Shown here piece by piece: positions 26,153 through 39,204 of a DNA stretch of 64,000 nt; positions within the stretch are counted from its first letter, which is position 1, and every line of letters begins with the position of its first letter. The translations under genes were made by a program, and so were the position numbers. A model generated the notes under the pieces. It had not been told where the DNA came from. It worked only from the letters and a program-made list of their open reading frames with translations, and did no database searches. The stretch is from Paramecium pentaurelia (taxonomy: Eukaryota > Ciliophora > Oligohymenophorea > Peniculida > Parameciidae), in the NCBI GenBank assembly GCA_905183005.1, contig CAJJDO010000070.1, forward strand, positions 5,828-69,827, given 5' to 3'.

Positions 26153-27822
26153 ATGGATGATTTCTTCATCAAATTTAAAGATTTTTTCGATAAAGTTAAA
26201 GACATTACGAATGTGAGATTCACTTATATGAAAGAATTATATAATCTTGGGTTAGACTAATTTCCAGATAACTATTAAATTCTGAACATCCAAAAGAACA
26301 ACTAGGCAAGTATCCAGTAAGGTGCAAATAAACTGAAGAAGAACTGGACTGATGATGATAAAAAAGTATTAATTTGGTTGGTTGGAAAATACTTGGCCTT
26401 TCAAAAGAGAGATTTTAAACATATTGTATTGAATTTGTTCATATGAATTATATAGAGTGAAAGTGATTGGATCAATATATCTTCAATGATGTAGAGAAGA
26501 GATGCCTTTCATTGTAAATAAAAATGGCTTCAAATGTTGAAACTACCTTTACAATAGGCTCCTTGGAGTAAGTAGGAAGATGATGCACTTCTATTAATTA
26601 TTCAAGAATATTAGAAATTAAATAAAGGTAATAAATGGAGTCAAATTGCCACAACTCTTAACAAACGTACCGATACAAGTGTTCATAGAAATGGGAAATA
26701 ATGTAGGGAAAGATGGAATAATCATCTAAATCCATCTATTAATAGGTAAGAATATAATTTATTTTAAGAAAACCTTGGTAATTATCTGAAGATTTAGAGC
26801 TTATGAAATTGGCCATTTTAAATGGAAAAAAATGGGCTTAAATTTCAAAATAGTTAAAACTGTAGAGAAGTGAAAATAATGTGAAAAATAGATTTAATTG
26901 TCTAATGAGAAAGGAAAGAAACAATAAAGCTTAAACTTTTTCTATATAAGAAGGTGATCATGAATCATAAGATTCTTTTTCATCTAATCCTTCAGTTGAA
27001 GAATTAAGTTTAGAAGAATTAAGAATTATCAATTAAATTATCAAAAAAATTGAATGGAGAATGAAATAAGACGGTTGTGATCCTTATGATGTTAAATAAG
27101 AAGATTTTGATTAACAATAAAAAAAGATTACATCAACTCATTAATTGAAAAATATTAAATAATAACAATAAGGGGAAGTATAAAATCTTGCTATTCAAAA
27201 TGTGGATAATAACTAAAATGAAGATAATAATATTAATGATTATAAATAATAAGATAATAACAATAATAAATAATAATAAAACACCTTAACATTATAAATT
27301 ATGGATTTTGCTTAAATTTCTTCAGATGAGTATTTATAATTATAATCATGCCTAATTAATAGAGAGAAAAATAGAATCTATTTTACTACTTAAGAACAAA
27401 TTAATTAATTTTCCAAAACATAACCATAAGTCAATATTAATAAAGATTCAGTATTAAACTAAGAATTTCTTGGTCAATTGAGTAATCCTAGTCTACCAAG
27501 TTATAACAATCTGTTAAACAATATACGTTTAAATTAAAATGTTGAAGATCCTATATAATAAAATTAGTTATCTAATTAAGAGAATCAACATAGTATAAAT
27601 TCTTACTTCCAACTTTTTCCATTCAATAACTATTAATAATAGTATTAAGGAGCTTCCTAAAGTGTAACTTAAAGATCAATCTTGAATTTTCCACCTAATT
27701 TGAATACTCATAATTTTTAGTAGGTTCCTAATTATTTTTAAGGATTCAATTATCATATTGCTTGCTATCCTTAATAATAATATAATTAATACCTGTAAAA
27801 TAATGATAAAGCATAAGGATGA
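26153..27822 (+). CDS. Three-repeat Myb/SANT DNA-binding protein
   Basis: About 538 aa. Myb repeats in order: NWTDDDKKVLIWLVGKY with DWINISSMMQRRDAFHCKQK; PWSKQEDDALLLIIQEY with KWSQIATTL and QCRERWNNHLNP; PWLSEDLELMKLAILNGKK with WAQISKQL and NVKNRFNCLM. A long Gln/Asn-rich low-complexity tail follows (about 300 residues), typical of transcription factors. Introns are 26426-26455 (30 nt, carries an in-frame TGA) and 26746-26768 (23 nt). The 3' two-thirds of this gene lies inside an exactly duplicated block that recurs after an N at 27972. The copy from 26153 is complete and is the one to use. Confidence 0.9.
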
Positions 27823-27970
27823 AAGTTAATGTTTCAATTTATAAATTATTTAATTATTTTCTAATAATCTTGACAATCTTTGGTTTTATTATATTAATAA
27901 TATCAAACATTATTTAAAAAATATTGAAATTTTTAACATTAATTCAAATACTATCTCTAAACTTAAGTAA
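26786..27970 (+). repeat. First copy of 1.19-kb exact duplication
   Basis: Identical to 27973-29157 at an offset of 1187, as far as I can see by eye. It covers most of the third Myb repeat, the tail and the 3' flank of the Myb gene. An N at 27972 follows its end. Confidence 0.95.
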
Positions 27971-27971
27971 A

Positions 27972-27972
27972 N
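27972..27972. other. Assembly gap symbol (single N)
   Basis: A single N separates the two identical 1.19-kb blocks, as at position 2059. Probable unmerged contig overlap. Confidence 0.9.
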
Positions 27973-29157
27973 CTGAAGATTTAGAGCTTATGAAATTGGC
28001 CATTTTAAATGGAAAAAAATGGGCTTAAATTTCAAAATAGTTAAAACTGTAGAGAAGTGAAAATAATGTGAAAAATAGATTTAATTGTCTAATGAGAAAG
28101 GAAAGAAACAATAAAGCTTAAACTTTTTCTATATAAGAAGGTGATCATGAATCATAAGATTCTTTTTCATCTAATCCTTCAGTTGAAGAATTAAGTTTAG
28201 AAGAATTAAGAATTATCAATTAAATTATCAAAAAAATTGAATGGAGAATGAAATAAGACGGTTGTGATCCTTATGATGTTAAATAAGAAGATTTTGATTA
28301 ACAATAAAAAAAGATTACATCAACTCATTAATTGAAAAATATTAAATAATAACAATAAGGGGAAGTATAAAATCTTGCTATTCAAAATGTGGATAATAAC
28401 TAAAATGAAGATAATAATATTAATGATTATAAATAATAAGATAATAACAATAATAAATAATAATAAAACACCTTAACATTATAAATTATGGATTTTGCTT
28501 AAATTTCTTCAGATGAGTATTTATAATTATAATCATGCCTAATTAATAGAGAGAAAAATAGAATCTATTTTACTACTTAAGAACAAATTAATTAATTTTC
28601 CAAAACATAACCATAAGTCAATATTAATAAAGATTCAGTATTAAACTAAGAATTTCTTGGTCAATTGAGTAATCCTAGTCTACCAAGTTATAACAATCTG
28701 TTAAACAATATACGTTTAAATTAAAATGTTGAAGATCCTATATAATAAAATTAGTTATCTAATTAAGAGAATCAACATAGTATAAATTCTTACTTCCAAC
28801 TTTTTCCATTCAATAACTATTAATAATAGTATTAAGGAGCTTCCTAAAGTGTAACTTAAAGATCAATCTTGAATTTTCCACCTAATTTGAATACTCATAA
28901 TTTTTAGTAGGTTCCTAATTATTTTTAAGGATTCAATTATCATATTGCTTGCTATCCTTAATAATAATATAATTAATACCTGTAAAATAATGATAAAGCA
29001 TAAGGATGAAAGTTAATGTTTCAATTTATAAATTATTTAATTATTTTCTAATAATCTTGACAATCTTTGGTTTTATTATATTAATAATATCAAACATTAT
29101 TTAAAAAATATTGAAATTTTTAACATTAATTCAAATACTATCTCTAAACTTAAGTAA
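27973..29157 (+). repeat. Second copy of 1.19-kb exact duplication, with truncated Myb copy
   Basis: Starts abruptly inside the third Myb repeat (SEDLELMKLAILNGKK) and carries the rest of the Myb reading frame to TGA at 29007-29009. It has no start codon or first repeats. If real it would be a 5'-truncated pseudogene, but exact identity and the N make an assembly artefact more likely. Confidence 0.9.
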
Positions 29158-29340
29158 TATATTTAATTCGTTAATACAATTTTATTTTTATTCATTTGTA
29201 TTAAATATTAAAAATATTACTTAACCCATTATTTACTTTTATCTAATGAAATGAAATATGAAAATGTATCTTTAAAAGTCCTTAATAACATTAAAATAAA
29301 TATTATTACATATATATATTATGATATATAGACAATAACA

Positions 29341-31979
29341 TCAAATTTTAATTTCCTTTCTTCTCTCTGGTTCACACTCTTCCTCCAATGATTCCAGAGT
29401 TTAAAGTAAAATAGAACCTAAATATGAATTTTTAAATCCCTAGAATAAATTGAAATGATTACTTCAAATGTCATATTCGGCTTAACAATCTTTGATATAT
29501 TTATGTATCCACTTTGCTCAAGATTGCTTGGATATACTCCTAATTATTTTCTGTATCTGTTGATCAATCTTCCTTAATAATAAAGTAGGATTCCAAAATT
29601 ATTTTATGTAAGCCTACTTAATTGATAAGATTCTGCCCATTCACTCAATTTCATAAGAATTTTTTCATTTGTAACAGATACTTTATTTTTATTTTCAATT
29701 CTACTAATCACATTAAGATTTGTGTTAATCAATTAATTTTAAACAATTACTTTAAATTGCAAAGGTTCTAGTGAATAATATTTGAGATATTCTTTTAAAG
29801 AGAAATCTGGATATTTAATAGTATCATCTTTTTTTAAACCAAATGCTTATGATTAATTTGAGATTATATCATCATTAAATAAACTTAATTCAAATATTTT
29901 TTATAAAGCATGTATCCTAGCTAAATCAAAGATGAATATTTTAGTATAATTATAATTGCAATTAAGTATGAAGTCTTCCTCATTTATTAAATGTGTAATT
30001 GCATTTAATAATACATATTTGCTTTCTGGTGAATCAATCTTTCTTTCTGTGCCATTAGATATTGTAATTGTGTAATTATAAAATGTTAAGGTTTCATCAT
30101 TGGGATTAAGTTGATTATTCATTGAGATTAATCCAATATAATAATTATTCTAAGATTTATGACAGATTAACACACTATCTCCTAATCTTAGTGATGCAAT
30201 TTTAAAATTTAATGCATATTATTTTTTATTAAGTAATTATTACTCTTCTAGAATTTAATTTTATTCACTTTCATTTTTTAAATCTAAATCCTAATTTATT
30301 ATTTTATTTTTTCTTTTAGAAATATCAAAATTAAATAAGAAATCGTTTAAATCATCCAATTCTTTAGGGTCTTTTTCAAAAATTATCAAAACTGGTATTT
30401 TATCCTTAATCTCATCTATAGTATTTTGATATTTCATCTTCCTTTATAAAAATATATATTCAAAATTAACTTCCGAAGCTTCTGATAATTTTACATTATC
30501 CAAAAAGAGACCAAAACAAGACATAGGACACTAAATAAGTTTCGAAATTCTATAATAATTATAAAATATAGTACTCATCAACGAATGTTAAAGATAATTT
30601 AGGTAATTTTATAGCACTATTCTCAATTGCTTTATGAAATGATATTTCTTCTTCTTATTGAATACCATAGATTAATTGGCAATATTTACATACATTTTTC
30701 ATTTCATCTCTTGCATATTTTTGAATATTATTTTCACTATCCTTTAAATGCAATACCATGATATCTTCTAATACTTCTCCCATACTTCTCAATCCTCCAA
30801 ATATTATAAACTAATCCTTATATACAATGCAACTATGTGAAAATCTAGGTTAAAATATAGGTGTTTTTGATTTTGGTTACAATTTGCTCCATGTCTATAA
30901 ATTTAATTTTTTATTACATACTCTCATTACTGTTTCAAAAATCCATATATCATTTTTTGGAAATATTGGCTTCTCTTCCTCATCAATATTTTAATCATCA
31001 TCTTAATCTTACTCCATAGCTTCTTCTTCATTATCCTTCTATTAGTCATATTAATATCTAAAATATATTATAATCATTCTTACCCTTCTCCTCCAATTAT
31101 AAATAAGAATCTATCACCATAAGAAACTGCAGAATGAGATGCTCTTGGAGTTGGTTATTAAGATCCATTTGCTTTAATCTTCTCAATCTTTATAACTGTA
31201 TTATTTTCTATATTCTGACCTTTATCATCTCCTGATTCTAATTAATCAAATTTTGAATGCAAATCATTAATATTTTCAAAATCTAATTTGTATAAATCTT
31301 TATGAAATACTAATTGTTTATTTGACTATTGACCTTACCCTCCAAAAATATAAACACTATCTCCTATTTTATTAGCAGTATGACTTTCTAATTTAATCAT
31401 TTCATCCCCTGTGAAATGTGTTACTTATTAAAATTTGTTTGTTTTTATATCATATAACCAATGTGATTCTGTCATTATATTTTATACTTAATCCCATCCT
31501 CCATAGATATATATCAGTCTTGATGATAAAGCTACCATAGAATGTCCTTCTCTTGCTTCCATATCTTTTGGTACTTATATTTCTGTCCATTCAGAAGTTT
31601 CAATATCAAAGCTCCAAAAATCCCCAAGAATTAATTCATTACTAGATCCCCCAAAAAAATATAGTTTATTTTACAAACATACACAACAATGAGAATCTCT
31701 ACCTGTTGGATGTTTCAAAGATGGAGAATTCAATCTTTCCCATTAAAATGTTAAACAATCCATTCTATATATTTGTTCCCACTATCTAGGATTATCAGAT
31801 TTCCCACAACCACTGAATACATACATATATTTATCGTGTAACACAGCTGTATGTCCCCATCTTTTACATGGATAATTTGGACTTTTTCGTTTGTTTACAC
31901 TCAAAGATTTTGAAATCCATTATGCATTCTTAAATATTTTGGTAGGAATCATAGTGATCTCTTATTGAATTTAATTCAT
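29341..31979 (-). CDS. Kelch propeller fused to a MORC-like GHKL/S5 module
   Basis: About 854 aa. Residues 1-400 form a Kelch propeller (YMYVFSGCGKSDN, LYFFGGSSNE, IYIYGGWDQ, VYIFGGQGQQ, FLFIIGGEGY, FIIFGGLRS). The C-terminal half resembles a MORC-type GHKL ATPase plus S5 fold. NFKIASLRLGDSVLICHK aligns with the MORC FKSGSMRLG region. FSLKEYLKYYSLEPLQFKVI and FGILLYYQGRLINRYRK match the MORC S5 strand and its basic YxxRLI motif. The N-box Asn may survive in LFLDN, but the DNGxGM motif and the glycine loop are not recognisable, so ATP hydrolysis is doubtful. A short CKYC...CP cluster links the halves. Introns: 31058-31083 (26), 30550-30574 (25) and 29440-29462 (23). The propeller is certain. 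The MORC relation is inferred from these motifs. MORC proteins act in chromatin compaction and silencing. Confidence 0.8.
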
Positions 31980-32494
31980 TTTAATATTTTATATTTAAAA
32001 TTATTAATATTCATAATAATAAATACACAAAAATAACAATTTTGCATAACTCTTAGAATCATTAATAGATATAAACCAAATATAAACTTAATTTTATAAT
32101 ATTTATATACTTATTTCTAATCTAAAACTTATTAATATTCATTATACTCAAAACAACTACTTTAGTTTTCTCTCATACACATCATACCTCTACTTTAAAG
32201 TTATTGATTCAGAATATTTTAAATGGTTCCAAAGTTATTATTAATGGTAGGTTAATCATTACAACCATTTTTATAAATTATTTCTTTCATGAATAGATAT
32301 ATATTGAGATTTTGTGTAAAATTAAATAAATCATTGGTTTATATAAACATAATTCTGATTTTAAATTAATAATCTATGAGGATTACATAAATAGATAATT
32401 ATAAACTATTGGTTTTTAATTTATACTAATAATTTATATTTTTGGATTGATATTTAATTGAATTACCCGTTTTTATGAGTATATTAATAAAATA
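31980..32494. other. Divergent intergenic region, 515 bp
   Basis: AT-rich sequence between the starts of the Kelch/MORC-like gene and the trichocyst matrix protein gene. It presumably contains both promoters. No gene or recognisable element. Confidence 0.6.
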
Positions 32495-33579
32495 ATGAAA
32501 TTGGCAATCGCCCTTGTGTTTTTGGTCACATTCGCATCAGCAACATCAACTAAAGATCAAATTCTTGCCCTTCTTTAAACAGGAACAAAGGCAAGTGATG
32601 CTATTGATACAGTGTTTGGATTACTTAATGATTTGATTTAATCTAATAAGGATGCTTAATTTGCTGCTGATTAAAAGAATGAAACAGATGAATGGGTTGG
32701 AGCATAGTAATTTTTTTTATTTATTTTAGAACAATTGAATAATTCACAAAAATCAAGAATCTCAACTAAAAATTGTTTTAATAATCAATTGAAAACAGAG
32801 CTTAATTTGAATAAGAACTCCATGACACAAAAAATTATCTTGCTTGGAATGAACAAAGATAAGATGAAATTGCTAGAAAGATTTAAGTCCTTCTTGACGA
32901 ATAGTGTCTCAGCAATCAATTATTTGTTAGATCAATCAAATAAAATAGAGAAGCTCTTGAAGTTGTCAGAGTACTCAAATAAGATGTTGCAGGATATATT
33001 ATTAATGGAGATTCTTTTGAATTAGTTTAAGTTCACAGTGTTGCTGATAAATTGAAGCAATACAGTAATACATTCTAAGAATAAGAATTAAAATCATTCC
33101 TTGAATTAGCTAACAAATAAGAAGATGGTTCTGTAAGCAGAGGAGCTACATTAGCAGAAAGAGTTTTATCTGTATTAGAATCACTTGAAGCTAATCTTTA
33201 AGCTTCACTTGATGCTCTTGAAGTTAATGAAATTAATGCTTCATGGGAATTAGCAGGATGGGTATCTTTGAGTGAAGCTGAAGTAGCAAACCTTAAAGTT
33301 GAATATGAAAGAAAATAAGTTTATGCAGACAGATTGGCAACTGTAAGAATTTCTATTAATTGATTTTTTTAGTAAATTCAAGCTGCCTTAGCTTAATAAG
33401 CCAAATCAAAGATTATTCTCTAAGAATCATAAGATGCTTTAGATTAAGCTTAATCTGATTTAGAAAATAAGAGAGCAGACTATGCTGAAGCCAAGGCTAA
33501 GAGAGATGAAGAAAATGCTATTATTGAATAAGTCATCATAATATTCAAGAAATAAGTTGCATCATGGTCAGGAAGATGA
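32495..33579 (+). CDS. Trichocyst matrix protein (secretory granule core protein)
   Basis: About 343 aa. Begins with a clear signal peptide (MKLAIALVFLVTFASA). The rest is helical and coiled-coil rich with an aromatic-poor, Gln/Glu/Ala-rich composition, and contains repeated NASWELAGW- and NETDEWVGA-type segments, typical of Paramecium trichocyst matrix proteins and Tetrahymena granule-lattice proteins. These are made as precursors, processed in the secretory pathway and crystallise in the trichocyst core, which expands on exocytosis. Introns: 32707-32729 (23 nt) and 33343-33372 (30 nt, with an in-frame TGA). Better codon bias than neighbours (more GCT, GAA, CTT) suggests high expression. This gene supports a Paramecium origin for the window. 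Confidence 0.9.
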
Positions 33580-33729
33580 GATTCATCTTTTTATTAAATA
33601 TATTCAATATTATTTGTTTAAGGTTCATCATGTTTATTTAATCTAATTTAATATAAATAATAATTTTATTAATTATAAAATTAAGATATTTATTGTAAGA
33701 TCAAAAATTACAAATTTTAATTTATTTTA

Positions 33730-36700
33730 TCAGCATTTAACTCCTTAAACTTATAATAATGCCTCTAAAAATGTTCTAAATTCATCACTTCTAGTCACTT
33801 TATTAAAAAAGTCTTAGGATATATCTCTTTTAATTCTAACTTATACATTATTTGGAAAGAATTAATCAATCATTTCATAAACTCTTTTATTAGTTCTTAA
33901 ATCTTACACAAATGAAGTAAGGAACAAACCTTCTAATTCACTTTTAGAAATTTAATCATCTTCATTAATATCTATAAAATCAAAGAACATAAATATTCTT
34001 TATTCAAGTTATCCTGATTATAGAATTGTACATTATTTTAAGAATTGTTAAATTTCAGCAGAATGTTTTTTCTTTCTAAACAATTAAAAAGCAATTCGAT
34101 TGAGAAAAATTTTGTCTTCTAATCTTAAAGTAGGATCTTCTGCAATTAATACATCTTTAACTGGTAATATCTTTTCAATAAAAATCTTAAAATCTCTAAA
34201 TTCTAAACCTGAACTTTTTAAGTAAAAATCTCCAAATTAATTATACAATTCATTTAATTTAGGTTATCCACTTTGTAATTATAATGGTATGAAAAAATAT
34301 TCAATTTTCTTCCAATTTCTTTTTGGAAGTGCAATTCCAATTTATTGTTTTAATAATTTTGATTATTCTGATACACCTACTTTTTGATATTTATCATCTT
34401 AGACTACATTTAATTCAATTTATTCTAAAATTTCATTTTTCTTCACTTTTAATTTAACATTATGTTTCATCTATTATATAACAGTGTGAACTTTATAATA
34501 GCATTATGCACAGAAATTCTCTTAACATTCTAAACATTCAAGAATTGCTGGAGTTTTTCCACATTCTTAACAGATTTAAATAATACACGATTTTGCTTCT
34601 AAAAATTGAAGTAGTCTTTTTGTCAACATTATATTATCAAATTGATAATATCTATTTTTAAGTACATTCAATACTATCATATCATACTCAGTTATTATTA
34701 ATTTATCTATTTTTTTAAATCTTGATATGTTTTAAAACTATTATTCTAATTTATTTATTTCAGCATCTAATGATTTAATTTTTACTTCAGTTACTTATTC
34801 TAAATCTGCTTATTCCTTTTTCAATTTAGTATTTTCATCTCTATATATATAATTTAAATTTATTACCTTAATTCTTTAAAATGCTTTTCCATATCTCTTA
34901 ATTTTTACTTTGCTTTTTCTTATTATTCAACTAATTCTCTATTATTTATTTTATCAATCTCTTCTATTACCCATTCTGGTCTATCTGGTATTAATTATCT
35001 TACAAGTATTTTTATTAAAGTGACAGCAATAACAAAACTTATAAAATACCATAATTCTAAATCATTTTATATAATCTAATCTATATCATTAGTAAACATC
35101 TTTAAAGTTGCATTTCTCTGTTTAAAATATAATAAAACATAATTTGTAAATACTCCTATTGCACTTAAAAATTCTAAAATATTTAACCACTAACCAATAC
35201 CAGGCATCCTTTCAGATTTTATTCTTTTAGTCATATATATTAATTTATATAGTTTCATTTAAATTTCTACAATATTTAAAATTATCCCTATAAATGGACC
35301 TATTGGAAAAGCAGCTGAAAATAAAATAAAATATCCATAATCAGTAACTGCTTCCATGAAATAATCTAAAGTTCCTCCAAACTCATCTTTAAAAGAATTT
35401 AATTCAATAGCATCAGTATCAATCTTAGTTTCAAAAGGTTAATAAACTAATTTTGGATTCTAAGTTTATTCTTGTAATTTCTCCTCTAAAATCTCTTCAC
35501 TTTCAACTTTAAGTACAGTTCTAGAAGCAGATTCTAAAAATGCTACTTCTATTGAATTGTCTTAAGATGAACGTTATGCCTATGACATTTTATTATTGTT
35601 AAATTCATTATAAGCCCAAAATTATTCAATTTCATCCAAAAAATATAATGATTTTCCTTTCTATTTTCTAAATTGTAGTTAATCTGAAGAAACTTCTTTA
35701 ACTTTTGAAAAATACATTTTTATTTTAGTTCTAATAATCAAAGCAGGTATCAAAAAGTCAATTAATATATAATAGGCTTTCTTAACTAGAACAAGGGGGA
35801 TAAGAAAATAAAAGATATCCTCCAAATTATAATCATTACTAGATACTATTATATACATCAATGGCATATATGAATTTATGAATCTAAAGAATACGTTCTT
35901 ATAAATTAAAGATTTTTCATAACTTAATTCAAATTTATGATTTTCTTGATCAGCATACCATTTAGAGAAATAATGAAATAATATATTTAATATTTATATT
36001 GCAATAGCTTATAAAGCACCTAATAAAAATACTACGCCTTTGTAAGATTTAACTTCTATCCTTAGTATATCAATTCCATAAACTATTCCAAAACTTCCCA
36101 GAAGAAAAATAGCTAATAAAATCAAAAAGAAAACAAAGTAAGCTGCCAATTTAGTAATTTATTAATGTTTTGTTAATTTTTTTGTTATATTATTTATCTC
36201 TTCATCACCTGAAAATTTATTTTTCAAAGGACCTTCATAATAAGAAGATTCCACTTAAAGCATTTAATCAATACAACCCCATCTTGTATTGATTTCTGAT
36301 GTTTTTCTTTTCCACAATTCTGTTTATACAGTTGACCAAATTGTTACAACTAATACCCAATATGGCAATATTTCTGAGTGAAAATCATATAAAATAACAT
36401 AGATTTATAATATTAATCCTGGAATTGCAATAATTAATGAAATACAAGTAAGATAACTTATCCAAGCAAAAAAGAAGGAAATCTATTCTCCAAAATACAA
36501 TCTCATAGTTGTTAATGAAGTAAAATTCCTTCCCCTACCTTCACTTAAATAATCTTTAATTTAACATATTGGTTAAGGAATGAATCCAAATAATAATTAT
36601 TACCATTCCTTTTTAACTATTTAAATACCTCCTGATGTATGCATAGCATAACAAGAATCTACTAATTTTGATTTCATTAATGATTCTATATTTATTGATT

Positions 36701-39129
36701 TAAGTAAATGTTCATAAACAATTTTTTATCTTTAACTAGATCTAAAAGGTTCAAATTTATTTCTTTGTTTCATTTTAAACTATTCTAAATCAAAAGAATC
36801 AATTAATTTAATTTGCATTTCCATTTCTTCTGCTAATCTTTCTAATTTTTCTTCTTTTATTCTTAACATTATGTAAATGTAATCTTCTGAAGTAAATGAA
36901 AACATCATATATATTTCAAATTCTGCTTTTTATAAAAGATCTATTTAAAAGTTAATTTATTATTCTATCAGCTTTTTTTAATCTCCTAATTAGAAAGATT
37001 TTTTCATTTAAAAATAATCAATTAAATTAACTTTGACTGATTAATCAAATTTTAATACTATATCTGGAACAAATAATTAACTAGAAAATAGTATTAATTA
37101 TTCATAATGATCATATGAACTTTTAGATTTTTTATTTTAATTTTATGGTTATAAATTTAATGGAATAACTTTATTAGTTACTTTTTTAGTTTTTTTTGGT
37201 TTCTAAATTAATTTTGAATTTTCTTTTGCATTTGAAGTTCTTAAATCTGTAATTTTGGCTGATTCACTCTAATCTATTTAAGAAATAGTTTATAATTTCT
37301 TTTTTGATTTTTATTTTCCTTTTATTTTTATTTTCAATTATAATTTATAATATTTAGACTTTTATTGAATATTTTCAGTTAAATTATATTAATCTTCAAA
37401 ATTAGTAATAGTCTTTAATCTTTTTTGTTTATGTTTTTAGAATATTAATTCAATAGATCGTAATAATTAAGCTTAACTAATCATATATTTCTATTTTTTA
37501 ATTAATCCATCATAATATAATTAAGTTGTAAAATCTCTAGTTAATTATTTAGCTCTAAAGAATTCATTATTTTCTGCTTCTGGATCAGCAAATTTATTTA
37601 AAAGAAATTTAATAATATTTTAATCTCCATTTAATGATGCTAAATGTAATGGTGTATTTCCATGATTATCTTTTACATTAATATTTAATACATTCCTACA
37701 AAATGTTTGTTTTGTTTAATCATAAAATAACTTATCTGCTTTTTAATCTTTAAGATTTAAGAGCATATAATTAACTCTTGCGAGTTCATATTTATATATT
37801 TAATCTTATAATAAATATCTCTAAAGTTCATGATAATACCTTTCTTTATATATTGAAGTATCTTTTCTTTCTAATAATAAGTTTATACCAGAAACATCAT
37901 TTTTTGAGATATATTCTAAATAATTGCTTAATATCTTGAAATGGAATCCTTCTCTTCTTTTTTCTCTTTTTAATTATTTTTTTGATTATCCTGGATCAGG
38001 TTTCATCATTGACAAATCTAAAATTTCAAATTTGACTATCATTTTTAAAGCCTCTGCATTACTACTAAAACAGCAAGCATGAAGACAAGTTTATGAATCT
38101 AAAGATTTAATCGGAAACATTATATAAATTCTTGGTAATTTTTGTAGTATTGTTTTGATAAACTTATTGAATTTAGATCTGCAACACCAAAATAAGATTT
38201 TTGTATATAAAAGTGGATTTTATAATTCAGCTTCATATTTTGAACATATTTCTTAAAATTCTATATACTCAACTTCATTTTTTCCTTTCAATTCACCAAT
38301 CCAAAATAATTAACATTCTTTTAACAAAATAACCATATTTTCTATTAATATTTCTAATACTTATGTATGTGAATTTTTGCCTGCTAAATCCATTGGGTAT
38401 AAACCGTTATTATCACAAAGAAATGAAAAAGCTTTATTTTACAATAATAATTTAACACTAGCTTCATCACCATAAAATGAACACCAATGAAGTGGTCTCC
38501 ATTAGTTATGAGGATTTACTTCATTTACATTTGAACCATTATCAATTAAAATTTTCAAACATTATTATCTATTTTAATGCTATTTTGAATCATTTAAAAA
38601 ACAGCATATTTATATTGGAGTACATCCAAATATGTCTGGCTATTAAACATACTTCTTTACTTAATCTTATATTTCTGAAAATTTATAATCCTCACAATCA
38701 AAATCTATCTCTATAACTTCTTCATCTTCATTTTCATTATTCTTTATTTATGATATTTTCCTTTACATTTTAGATCTTTCTTATTTCTTATTATCTTTGA
38801 GTAAATTTTGATAATCCTATATTAAAAGTTCAAGTATTTTTGAATCCTATCTTAGAGCAGTTTAATGCAATATATTCCCTATATTGTTTATGCTAAAAAG
38901 TACGTTTATCTTGATCTTAAACTGTGAAATCACTTTCAAATCTTTAATTTTGATTTGATCCAACTCTCTTTACAAAATTGTCTTCCACAATAACATCCCA
39001 TTATTCATCAATTTCATCTTGTCTAGAAATCTAATCAGATCTGATTGAAGGAGAACTAGGACTGCTATATTATCGTTATTGTTGAGGTGAATTATATTAA
39101 GCCCATGATGATTTTTATTATTAAAGCAT
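33730..39129 (-). CDS. Ankyrin-repeat anoctamin (TMEM16) with B-box and EF-hand
   Basis: About 1,782 aa, the largest complete gene here. Domain order: polar N-terminus; ankyrin repeats (NILHQTALRQDSKILELLIQ; WRPLHWCSFYGDEASVKLLL; GNTPLHLASLNGDQNIIKFL); a basic linker; an anoctamin channel/scramblase core (TTMRLYFGEQISFFFAWISY, RWGCIDQM, FRFINSYMPLMYIIV, DYFMEAVTDYGYFILFSAAF, IGQWLNILEFLS); a coiled coil; a B-box-like zinc finger (CQECGKTPAILECLECQENF then CAQCYYKVH); and a C-terminal EF-hand (DINEDDQISKSE). TMEM16 proteins are Ca2+-activated chloride channels or lipid scramblases in the plasma membrane or ER. The EF-hand suggests added Ca2+ control. Introns: 38879-38903 (25) and 34841-34866 (26). 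The domain combination is not one I know from animals. Confidence 0.9.
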
Positions 39130-39204
39130 TTAATATGTAATTTATAACTGTATATTTTAAAATTTGAGTGAAAGTCAAAAGAAACAAGACATTTTAAACT
39201 AAAA

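Noticed and set aside
32735..33025. Intron-free plus-strand frame of 96 codons
   Set aside because: Wrong frame of the trichocyst matrix protein gene. The signal peptide, two introns and family composition support the other frame.
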